Assembly (NCBI GenBank): GCA_036507695.1
Contig: DATCIR010000257.1
Location: 1-6,558 of the forward strand
DNA length: 6,558 nucleotides
Source: JAKEGK01 sp036507695
GTDB lineage: Bacteria > Pseudomonadota > Gammaproteobacteria > SZUA-152
Reading direction: 5' to 3'
Positions 1 to 5,086 of the stretch are shown here, in pieces. A program made the translations under genes and the position numbers. Under the pieces are notes generated by a model. That model did no database searches and was not told where the DNA came from. It saw only the letters and a list, made by a program, of their open reading frames with translations. Numbering within the stretch: the first letter of the stretch is position 1; each line of letters starts with the position of its first letter.

Positions 1-1
1 C

Positions 2-40
2 CCCGCCACATCAGGCATTAATCTTGCCGTGGCGGGTTTT
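2..40 (+). terminator. Rho-independent terminator of a gene left of the window
   Basis: CCCGCCAC (2-9) pairs perfectly with GTGGCGGG (29-36). An inner GGCA (14-17) pairs with TGCC (25-28), leaving a small ATCA bulge on the left arm and a 7-nt loop. TTTT follows at once (37-40). This is the shape of an intrinsic terminator reading rightwards, so a plus-strand gene should end just left of position 1. Leftward use cannot be judged because the flank is missing. Confidence 0.75.
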
Positions 41-269
41 CTGAGCCAATCTCTTTGCTACGACCTAATGCAATCCTAACACGCGTTCTATCGAACGACT
101 CTGGGTGCATTTCACCGGTCTGCGCCGGAAGGTCAGGACCCAAACAACCGCCCCCCCCAGGGACGGGCATTAGAATGCTTATTGAGATCGCCGGGAGTGT
201 GACCCTTTTTAAACCTGCCGCGAAAAATTGCACTATATTATTTACTGAGATAACCAAGGAGGAGCCACC
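41..269. other. Intergenic region upstream of the HemG-like gene
   Basis: No supported gene lies here. Two open frames cross it, one on each strand, but neither resembles a protein family and both run into hemG in the wrong frame or on the wrong strand. There is a run of eight C (151-158) and a GTCAGGAC word (132-139) that recurs on the minus strand at 5996-6003. TATATT (234-239) could be a -10 element for the gene that follows, but no good -35 is spaced correctly from it. Confidence 0.5.
256..264 (+). promoter_or_regulatory. Strong Shine-Dalgarno site of the HemG-like gene
   Basis: AAGGAGGAG lies with its GGAGG core (258-262) seven bases before the ATG at 270. This near-perfect anti-16S match fixes the start codon and predicts efficient translation. 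Confidence 0.85.
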
Positions 270-833
270 ATGCATATTCTCATAGTTTATGGAACGAAAG
301 AAGGTCAAACCGCCGCCATCGCCGGCCGCATGTCCCAAATCATCCGTAACCAGAAGCATCAGGTCACTACCTACTCCGTGAAGGAAATTCCAACCACTTT
401 TTCCACCGACACCTTTGATGCGGCCATGGTGGGTGGCTCCATCCATGTGGGCGCCTATCCGGCGCAGCTACGCACGTTTGTCACCCGTCATCATGATTGG
501 CTTAACTCGGTACCCTCGGGCTTTTTTACCGTATGCATGGCCGTCCATAGCCAATACCCCGCGGAACGCGAAGCGGCCAAAACCTACGGCAGCCGCTTTT
601 TCGACGCGACTCAGTGGCATCCGCAACTCACCGAGACTTTCGCCGGCGCGGTGAAATACACCCAGTATAATTTCATCACCCGCTACATCATGAAAATGAT
701 TACCAAACGCGAAGGCGGCAGCACCGACACCACCCACGATCATGAATACACCGACTGGGATGCCGTGGCGCGCTTTACCCACCAATTCCTGGAAACAATA
801 ACGCAAAGGGAGAAGGCTCGAACGACTTCATGA
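270..833 (+). CDS. hemG: HemG-like protoporphyrinogen IX dehydrogenase (flavodoxin fold)
   Basis: Predicted FMN enzyme that oxidises protoporphyrinogen IX to protoporphyrin IX in haem synthesis, passing electrons to respiratory quinone at the inner membrane. It has 187 residues (E. coli HemG has 181). The flavodoxin phosphate loop is YGTKEGQT (7-14). A second flavin-contact region has GGSIHVGAY (55-63), and a third loop is FTVCMAVHS (86-94). The C-terminal part, from AGAVKY (125-130) through FITRYIMKMI to GGSTDT and YTDWDAVARF (149-169), lines up by eye with E. coli HemG rather than with electron-transfer flavodoxins. The start is fixed by a strong Shine-Dalgarno. It appears monocistronic: a terminator lies upstream, a repeat-rich gap lies downstream, and no haem gene is adjacent. 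A generic flavodoxin-domain protein is the alternative, but the HemG-type tail makes that less likely. Confidence 0.85.
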   Translation: MHILIVYGTKEGQTAAIAGRMSQIIRNQKHQVTTYSVKEIPTTFSTDTFDAAMVGGSIHVGAYPAQLRTFVTRHHDWLNSVPSGFFTVCMAVHSQYPAEREAAKTYGSRFFDATQWHPQLTETFAGAVKYTQYNFITRYIMKMITKREGGSTDTTHDHEYTDWDAVARFTHQFLETITQREKARTTS

Positions 834-884
834 AACAGGCAAGTATGAGATGACTGGAAAATAAATCTGTCACTTTTTTCCCTT

Positions 885-917
885 GTGGCGTCCCCCGGCT
901 GGAGATACCGGCGCCAC
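885..917 (+). repeat. Bulged REP-like hairpin
   Basis: GTGGCG (885-890) pairs with CGCCAC (912-917). After a TCCC bulge on the left arm, CCGG (895-898) pairs with CCGG (908-911) around a 9-nt loop. An imperfect stem with a one-sided bulge is typical of REP palindromes. No T-tract follows, so an intrinsic terminator for hemG is unlikely. It sits directly before the 18-bp repeat at 922-939. Confidence 0.45.
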
Positions 918-921
918 CCAC

Positions 922-939
922 GGGTGAGTAGTTACGAAA
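922..939 (+). repeat. 18-bp dispersed repeat, copy 1
   Basis: GGGTGAGTAGTTACGAAA occurs here on the plus strand and again, exactly, on the minus strand at 6381-6398. An 18-bp identity is very unlikely by chance in 6.6 kb. In both places a hairpin element lies immediately 5' of it on the same strand. Confidence 0.8.
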
Positions 940-1029
940 CTTGTTGGTTTATTTAAAGTTGCCACAAGGTAGCTCGAGGTTGTTTCAGCTTCTTGACCCC
1001 GGCTGGCTAATGGACGACCCCGGTACTTC

Positions 1030-1057
1030 CTGACCCCGTTATTGTTACAATTATTAT
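1030..1057 (+). promoter_or_regulatory. Candidate sigma70 promoter for the pseudouridine synthase
   Basis: CTGACC (1030-1035, 4 of 6 matches to TTGACA) is followed after 16 bp by TATTAT (1052-1057, 5 of 6 matches to TATAAT). A competing extended -10, TGT-TACAAT (1043-1051), overlaps it. Either would start transcription about 45-50 bp before the ATG at 1108. This is a match by eye only. Confidence 0.3.
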
Positions 1058-1107
1058 TGTTAACTGTCGAACGGTGTCAGGTGGCCGTTTCAAAATGGAG
1101 TTACCCC

Positions 1108-1830
1108 ATGCCGCATAAAGAACTCGCTCGCGTCTTATCCAAACGCGGCATCGCCTCGCGCAAGGCCGCCTCGCAATGGATACGGGAGGGCCGCGTTCGC
1201 GTCAACGGGCGCGTTGTTCGCGACCCACTGTTGATTGTGGACATCAACGAAACCGACATCCGCGTTGACGGCAAGCCCACGGCGGCCGCTCCCCACCTAT
1301 ATTACATGCTCAACAAACCGCGCGGCTTGGTAACGACGGCGCGTGATGAACAAGGGCGCGACACCGTATACAAATGTTTCGACCCGCCGCTCCCGGCATG
1401 GGTATTTCCCGTCGGCCGCCTTGATAAAGCCAGCGAAGGCCTTCTGTTATTCACCAACGATACGGACTGGGCCAATGGGCTGACGGATCCGGCATCGCAT
1501 CTACCCAAGAGCTACCACGTTCAGGTGCATCCTTGCCCGAATGAAAAACTGGTCAGCGCGCTTTTGAAAGGCATCGTGACCGGCGAGAACGAGCCGCTGC
1601 GGTGCGCAGAAGCCAGCATCTTGCGGCTAGGCGATAAAAACGGCTGGCTGGAAATAAGCTTGACCGAAGGCAAAAACCGCCAAATCCGCCGTATGCTGGA
1701 AGCACTGGAGTTTAAAGTGCTGCGGCTGATTCGTGTCGCTATCGGCCCCCTGCGCCTGGGCAAGCTCGCAAAAGGCGCCGCGCGCGCACTCACGCCCAGC
1801 GAAGCCGCGCAGCTTACAGTTCGAAGATAG
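1108..1830 (+). CDS. rRNA pseudouridine synthase, RsuA/RluB/RluE/RluF family
   Basis: Predicted cytoplasmic enzyme that isomerises a specific uridine in ribosomal RNA to pseudouridine. It has 240 residues. An S4 RNA-binding domain covers about residues 4-50 (ELARVLSKRGIASRKAASQWI, then GRVRVNGRVV). The catalytic domain begins with YYMLNKPRGLVTT (65-77), carries the catalytic Asp106 in GRLDKASEGLLLFTND, and has the family motif LTEGKNRQIRRMLEAL (185-200) before LRLIRVAIGPLRL. The ATG at 1108 is preferred over an in-frame TTG at 1042 because GGAG (1097-1100) precedes it by seven bases and the S4 domain begins right after it; the extra 22 residues from 1042 match nothing. The presence of S4 argues against RluE. 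The C-terminal end (GKLAKGAARALTPSEAAQL) is of the general bacterial RsuA/RluB type, so the target base (16S or 23S) cannot be fixed. It stands alone. Confidence 0.93.
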   Translation: MPHKELARVLSKRGIASRKAASQWIREGRVRVNGRVVRDPLLIVDINETDIRVDGKPTAAAPHLYYMLNKPRGLVTTARDEQGRDTVYKCFDPPLPAWVFPVGRLDKASEGLLLFTNDTDWANGLTDPASHLPKSYHVQVHPCPNEKLVSALLKGIVTGENEPLRCAEASILRLGDKNGWLEISLTEGKNRQIRRMLEALEFKVLRLIRVAIGPLRLGKLAKGAARALTPSEAAQLTVRR

Positions 1831-1869
1831 TGATTAAATCGCTCCGAGCCAGTGCTGTCCCACAAAACT

Positions 1870-1915
1870 CCTTCCCCCCCCTTTTTTGTTTTAAGGGGGA
1901 AGGTTGGGATGAGGG
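1870..1915. repeat. C/G-rich hairpin repeat after the pseudouridine synthase
   Basis: CCTTCCCCC (1870-1878) pairs with GGGGGAAGG (1895-1903) around a T-rich loop, followed by TTGGGATGAGGGG. From memory, this resembles the widespread intergenic hairpin family of the form CCCTCTCCC-loop-GGGAGAGGGTTGGGGTGAGGG in proteobacteria. The stem could also slow RNA polymerase after the gene ending at 1830, but no U-tract follows it on the plus strand. Confidence 0.5.
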
Positions 1916-1953
1916 GTGTACAATTATGCCGGTGGAAGCCAACAAGTTTGTAC

Positions 1954-1959
1954 TATAAT
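1954..1959 (+). promoter_or_regulatory. Possible -10 box (TATAAT) upstream of the kinase gene
   Basis: A consensus TATAAT lies about 185 bp before the kinase start. The -35 position (around 1931-1936, GGTGGA) does not match consensus, so activator dependence or chance are both possible. If used, it would give a long 5' leader containing the 12-bp tandem repeat. Confidence 0.25.
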
Positions 1960-2088
1960 GTAACCAGCCATAACCGTGGTTTTGACATTTATCGCCGCAG
2001 CCGAATTTTGCTATTCAGCATTATCCTCTAGAGCAGTATTGGCGGGTCTTTAAAGATTTTAGCGTAGGTAGTTTCCTTTTTTTTAAGA

Positions 2089-2123
2089 CTTAAGTTATGC
2101 CTTAAGTTATGCCGTAAGCATAA
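2089..2123 (+). repeat. 12-bp perfect tandem repeat plus inverted half-copy before the kinase
   Basis: CTTAAGTTATGC occurs twice back to back (2089-2100, 2101-2112). The second TTATGC (2107-2112) is followed after CGTAA by its inverse GCATAA (2118-2123), giving a 6-bp stem with a 5-nt loop. The stem ends seven bases before the GGAG of the kinase ribosome binding site. It could be a direct-repeat regulator site or an RNA stem that affects initiation; neither is shown. Confidence 0.6.
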
Positions 2124-2142
2124 GGAAGCTGGAGCAATTCGA

Positions 2143-3432
2143 GTGCTAAACGACAAAGAAAAAGTACAATACGCCATGCGCGATATCGCGTACCGATCCA
2201 GAATCAGCGCTTTTTTATACCTCATTATTTTTGGCATTGTCATAGGCTTCACACCTTTTTATGCTGACTACAAAAGCTTTATTGTCACAATAGGTATAAT
2301 GTTACTCATTGGTACGTTAATGCGCGGCGTATGTGCCTGGAACTACGTAACGGTATTTCCAAATTATCCTACGCTGTGGATGCTAGTTAACGGAATCGGA
2401 CTCCTTGTTCAGGCCGGCGCCTGGGGCGTATTAAGCATCATGTCAATCGAATATTATGGCTGGCAGTGGACCACGATGGTTATCTGTCTGAGTTCAGCCG
2501 CATTTTCTGCCGGTGCCGTCATAACAGTGTCAACCTCATTGCCCTTGATTGTTATATACCTGGTTTGCATGTTTGCGCCAACGATAATAGTTACGGTGAT
2601 TAACGGGACAGATGAAAGTCTCATTGCGGCGTCGCTATTTACAACGTATTTAGTATTTTTGTTGGCTGCCGCAAAAAGGTTAAATACTGAATATTGGGAA
2701 GCGCTGGATAATAACCTGTTACTCAAGCAGCGGGCGCGGGAGCTGGAGTTAAAGAACCGGGAGCTGGAATCCTTTACCTACTCTGTATCACATGATTTAC
2801 GCGCGCCACTGCGCAGCATCGATGGTTTCAGCAAATTTATCCTCGAAGATGCCTGGCAAAAACTGGATGATAAAGAGCGTGAATATTTGCAGCGCTCGCG
2901 TGCCGCGGCGCAGAAGATGGGAATTTTGATTGATGATCTTTTACAGTTATCCGATGTGTCGCGAGCCAGATGTAATCCGCAAGATGTTGATCTGTCCAGG
3001 ATGGTTGAAAACAATTTAGAGAAACTAAGACAACTGGATCCAAATCGCGAAATAGTAGTGGAAATTCAACCAGACGTTAAGGCAACGGGTGACCAGTCGC
3101 TGTTGGATATAGCGATGAGTAATCTGGTGGCAAACGCGTGGAAATACTCCAGCAGGAAACCGCACGCCAAAATCCGCTTTGCGACACAGGAACAAAACGG
3201 GCAGGTCGTTTATTACATAAAAGACAATGGTGTGGGTTTTGATACACGCTATATCAATAAATTGTTCAGGCCATTTCAACGCTTGCATACCGACGACGAG
3301 TTTCCCGGAACAGGCATCGGCCTTGCGACTGTGCAGCGAATCATTGACCGGCACGGTGGAAAAATCTGGGCCAATGCTAAAGTAGGCCGCGGAGCGACGT
3401 TTTATTTCACGATAACCAATAAAATGCACTAG
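2143..3432 (+). CDS. Six-TM sensor histidine kinase without adjacent regulator
   Basis: Predicted inner-membrane sensor kinase of 429 residues. Six hydrophobic segments lie at about 22-40, 45-62, 78-101, 109-128, 133-154 and 160-178, with only short loops, so it has an integral-membrane (MASE-like) sensor rather than a periplasmic domain. A short coiled coil (about 183-210, rich in Leu, Glu and Lys) leads to a HisKA domain with phospho-acceptor His217 in SVSHDLRAPLRS. The HATPase_c domain has the N box (Asn327 and Asn331 in MSNLVANAWKY), the G1 box DNGVGFD (361-367), the F box LFRPFQRLH (374-382) and the G2 box GTGIGLATV (389-397), so all catalytic boxes are present. There is no HAMP, PAS or receiver domain. 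The GTG start is chosen because GGAG (2131-2134) lies eight bases upstream; the next ATG (2176) has no such site. No response regulator is in the window, so it is an orphan here. The signal and the partner are unknown. Confidence 0.93.
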   Translation: MLNDKEKVQYAMRDIAYRSRISAFLYLIIFGIVIGFTPFYADYKSFIVTIGIMLLIGTLMRGVCAWNYVTVFPNYPTLWMLVNGIGLLVQAGAWGVLSIMSIEYYGWQWTTMVICLSSAAFSAGAVITVSTSLPLIVIYLVCMFAPTIIVTVINGTDESLIAASLFTTYLVFLLAAAKRLNTEYWEALDNNLLLKQRARELELKNRELESFTYSVSHDLRAPLRSIDGFSKFILEDAWQKLDDKEREYLQRSRAAAQKMGILIDDLLQLSDVSRARCNPQDVDLSRMVENNLEKLRQLDPNREIVVEIQPDVKATGDQSLLDIAMSNLVANAWKYSSRKPHAKIRFATQEQNGQVVYYIKDNGVGFDTRYINKLFRPFQRLHTDDEFPGTGIGLATVQRIIDRHGGKIWANAKVGRGATFYFTITNKMH

Positions 3433-3541
3433 TCTGCAACAGGCGCAGAGCGCTCGGTGATGTGTTATTTCTTAATAGGACACGGGGCACTCAGACACCA
3501 TTGCTTCTATCTCAAAATCGACGTTCAGCCTATTAAACGCG
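3433..3541. other. Intergenic gap between convergent genes
   Basis: These 109 bp separate the kinase from the convergent flavin reductase gene. I see no clear intrinsic terminator. TTAATAGG (3472-3479) and CCTATTAA (3529-3536) form an 8-bp perfect inverted repeat across 49 bp, which could be chance. A GAGCGCTC palindrome lies at about 3447-3454. Confidence 0.4.
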
Positions 3542-4075
3542 TCACTTCTTCTTCGAGGCCAGCGTGATTGCTTTACCGCCGGCAACAAAACGCCCCTTGC
3601 CAAGGTGATGCAGGGTATGTGGCTGTTTGCGTGCGGGATCGATCCAGGCCTTGAGCACTTCGAGGATAAAAAAATTATAATCCGTCACCAGGCGCGTATC
3701 GCGCACGCGGCATTCGAGATTGGCGTAGCACTCCGCGATGAGCGGTGGCGCGACCAGGCGGGCCGGGCGCGCCGTCAGGTCAAACGCCGCGAACTTGTCC
3801 AGCGTACGCCCCGAGGTATTGCCGCAGCCCACCACCGCCTCGGCCAATTCCACGGTGGGAATATTAATCACGCATTCCTTGCTTGTCTTGAGCGCCGCAA
3901 AACTGAAATTCGCCGCGCTCAGCACCATCCCCACCAGCGGCGGTTCGAACTCCATCATCGTCTGCCACGACAGCGTCATCACATTCGCCCGCCCCTTGTG
4001 CGCCGTGGTGATCAACACCACCGGCCCGGGCTCCAGCAGGCCATAGACTTTGGATAATGGATAGTTGCGTTTCAT
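3542..4075 (-). CDS. Flavin reductase-like FMN-binding split-barrel protein
   Basis: Predicted cytosolic FMN protein of 177 residues with a single flavin reductase-like (PF01613 type) split-barrel domain and no signal peptide. The segment EPGPVVLITT (15-24), then GRANVMTLSW (28-37), MEFEPPLVGMVLS (41-53), TSKECVINIP (64-73) and VVGCGNTSGR (81-90) followed by DKF match the flavoredoxin-like branch of the family. NFFILEVLKAWID (134-146) and HHLG (156-159) are also typical. Members use NAD(P)H or other donors to reduce FMN, or act as electron carriers; the substrate here is not known. It lies 12 bp after the nitroreductase gene on the same strand and has only a weak ribosome binding site, so it is probably translationally coupled and cotranscribed. 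ATG start. Confidence 0.9.
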   Translation of the reverse strand: MKRNYPLSKVYGLLEPGPVVLITTAHKGRANVMTLSWQTMMEFEPPLVGMVLSAANFSFAALKTSKECVINIPTVELAEAVVGCGNTSGRTLDKFAAFDLTARPARLVAPPLIAECYANLECRVRDTRLVTDYNFFILEVLKAWIDPARKQPHTLHHLGKGRFVAGGKAITLASKKK

Positions 4076-4087
4076 GGCGCTTTGCCA

Positions 4088-4726
4088 CTACTTGGGCGGG
4101 TAACCGACTGTCTGCGCAAGAATGATCTGCTGCGGCGGCATGAGCTTGAGCGCAGCGCCCAGCGCCTTGCGATCCACCGAACCGCGCACCACGGTGTTGA
4201 GCCCGGCGGATGCGCAATATAAGTAGACGTTCTGGGCGATGAAGCCGGTGTCGGCCGCGGCGTAATGATCCTTGTCCGCGTCACTCGCCCCCTCCATGCG
4301 CTGGCGGTTTGCGACATACACCAGGTTCAGCGGAGCACTCCCCACGAAGTCCTGCATACCCGTCAGAGCACGTACGTCGCTCGTTAACACGCGGCGCAGT
4401 GCATTGGCGGCAGGCTCATAGACATAAGCGCCGCCGGCCAGCGCAACATACATATCGATCTCGCGCCAGTTGCGCGCCGAAGGCGCGGTGCGCTTATTGG
4501 AGTCCACGCGATTCACGCCAAATGCCGCCCACAACAGATTGGAAAGTTGCTGCGGTTCCAGCGGACGTTTGTCAAACTCGCGCGCCGAGTGGCGCGCCTG
4601 CAAAGCCTGCATTAACGGCATCCCACCCGTAGTCTGGGGCGGCGGTAGCTTCACCAGTTCAGACTCGCCGGCGAAGATGCTTGCCATGGCAAACAGCGCA
4701 ACACAAAACCACATTCCTGCACGCAT
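4088..4726 (-). CDS. Exported SagB/ThcOx-type nitroreductase family protein
   Basis: Predicted FMN oxidoreductase of 212 residues with a Sec-type signal peptide (residues 1-19, hydrophobic core WFCVALFAMASIF, probable cleavage after FA before GES). The nitroreductase fold follows: RHSAREF (45-51) contacts FMN phosphate in this family, LSNLLWAAFGVNR (61-73), TAPSARN (80-86), AADTGFIAQNVYLYCASAGL (157-176), VVRGSVDR (179-186) and ILAQTVGYP (202-210). The order and wording match the single-domain SagB/ThcOx-like dehydrogenases carried with signal peptides in many proteobacteria; the physiological substrate is unknown. The start at 4726 is preferred over an in-frame ATG at 4756 because GGAGGAAG (4731-4738) lies at the correct distance and the signal peptide then begins cleanly. 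It is the first gene of a two-gene minus-strand unit with the flavin reductase-like gene. There is no twin-arginine motif, so how a Sec-exported protein acquires FMN is unclear. Confidence 0.88.
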   Translation of the reverse strand: MRAGMWFCVALFAMASIFAGESELVKLPPPQTTGGMPLMQALQARHSAREFDKRPLEPQQLSNLLWAAFGVNRVDSNKRTAPSARNWREIDMYVALAGGAYVYEPAANALRRVLTSDVRALTGMQDFVGSAPLNLVYVANRQRMEGASDADKDHYAAADTGFIAQNVYLYCASAGLNTVVRGSVDRKALGAALKLMPPQQIILAQTVGYPPK

Positions 4727-4730
4727 TGAG

Positions 4731-4738
4731 CTTCCTCC
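4731..4738 (-). promoter_or_regulatory. Shine-Dalgarno site that decides the nitroreductase start
   Basis: On the minus strand GGAGGAAG lies with its GGAGG core seven bases before the ATG at 4726. The alternative ATG at 4756 has no such site. Confidence 0.8.
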
Positions 4739-4821
4739 ACAAATAACGAAACACATTACGCTGGCGTACCGGTAGCGACAATCGAATCAAAAACCGCGGT
4801 CAGAGACTGACGGCTCCCCAT

Positions 4822-5076
4822 TTATCTAAAAACATCGCTACGTTCAAACAGATAATTCGATAGTGTATTCATCACTAATTTCTCGTTCTTATTCACGAAG
4901 CCCGGCGTATTCAACGTTCGGTGGTATTGCATGAAATTGGCATTGCCGGATTGAGCAGAGCTGAAACCGAGTTGATCATTGCTGAAATGGGGTCGATATC
5001 CGAAAGTCATCAAACCGAGTATTTCCCGCGCTAATATGCGTGGAACGCCTGCCTTTCTGTCCCAAAACAGATATAG
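4822..5076 (-). pseudogene. 5'-truncated ORF remnant downstream of yceH
   Basis: The frame is open for 84 codons from just after a TAA at 5077-5079 to a stop at 4822. Read from its first codon it begins LYLFWDRKAGVPRILAREIL, continues MTFGYRPHFSNDQLG, and ends NTLSNYLFERSDVFR. Composition and lack of low-complexity sequence make it protein-like. An ATG at 5008-5010 lies inside, but has no Shine-Dalgarno site, and 22 sensible codons precede it in frame, so the original protein probably began further upstream. Those upstream bases are now the 3' end of yceH, ten bases away. I read it as the C-terminal end of a lost gene. I do not recognise the family. The alternatives are a real 62-residue protein from the ATG, or a chance frame. 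Confidence 0.4.
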
Positions 5077-5086
5077 TTATACCCGG

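Larger units (their letters stand above)
834..1107. other. Repeat-rich intergenic region between hemG and the pseudouridine synthase
   Basis: No gene is seen. The stretch is dense in inverted repeats: TGAAACA (831-837) against TGTTTCA (981-987), and CCTTGTGGC (881-889) against GCCACAAGG (961-969), with a bulged hairpin inside (885-917). An 18-bp repeat at 922-939 recurs inverted at the far end of the window. CCCCGGCTGG occurs twice (893-902, 996-1005) and GACCCCG three times (994-1000, 1017-1023 with the last base shared, 1032-1038). This looks like decayed REP or MITE material rather than a simple promoter region. Confidence 0.55.
1831..2142. other. Intergenic region upstream of the histidine kinase
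   Basis: No gene is supported in these 312 bp. It holds a C/G-rich hairpin repeat (1870-1915), a perfect TATAAT (1954-1959), a TTGACA (1982-1987) without a matching -10, and a 12-bp tandem repeat (2089-2112) close to the kinase start. The right half is clearly AT-rich. A minus-strand open frame at 2028-2252 overlaps the kinase start and looks spurious. Confidence 0.5.
4727..5086. other. Intergenic region between yceH and the nitroreductase unit
   Basis: Apart from a truncated open frame at 4822-5076 (listed separately), nothing gene-like is present. GTCAG-AGA-CTGAC (4799-4811) is a small perfect hairpin or dyad about 75 bp before the nitroreductase start and could be an operator, but is short enough to be chance. 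No convincing sigma70 promoter was found for the minus-strand unit. No T-tailed hairpin was seen after yceH. Confidence 0.4.

Noticed and set aside
55..285. 76-codon plus-strand open frame before hemG
   Set aside because: It overlaps the hemG ribosome binding site out of frame, contains a proline run from a C homopolymer, and has no Shine-Dalgarno site or recognisable motif.
18..446. 142-codon minus-strand open frame over the hemG start
   Set aside because: More than a third is antisense to the conserved HemG coding region. The sequence is Gly-rich with no family resemblance, and the strong Shine-Dalgarno and domain match lie on the other strand.
1042..1107. TTG start giving a 22-residue extension of the pseudouridine synthase
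   Set aside because: The ATG at 1108 has a well-spaced GGAG and leads straight into the S4 domain; the extension overlaps the candidate promoter -10.
2028..2252. 74-codon minus-strand open frame before the kinase
   Set aside because: It overlaps the kinase start antisense, is lysine- and methionine-rich from AT-rich DNA, and contains the tandem repeat translated twice.
3472..3536. TTAATAGG/CCTATTAA inverted repeat as transposon ends or terminator
   Set aside because: Eight bases across a 49-bp gap is compatible with chance, and there is no T-tract, target duplication or transposase.
3605..4057. Long plus-strand open frames opposite the flavin reductase gene
   Set aside because: They are Arg- and His-rich shadow frames of a conserved minus-strand gene.
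4727..4756. Upstream ATG at 4756 for the nitroreductase
   Set aside because: It has no Shine-Dalgarno site, and it would place ten extra residues before a well-formed signal peptide.
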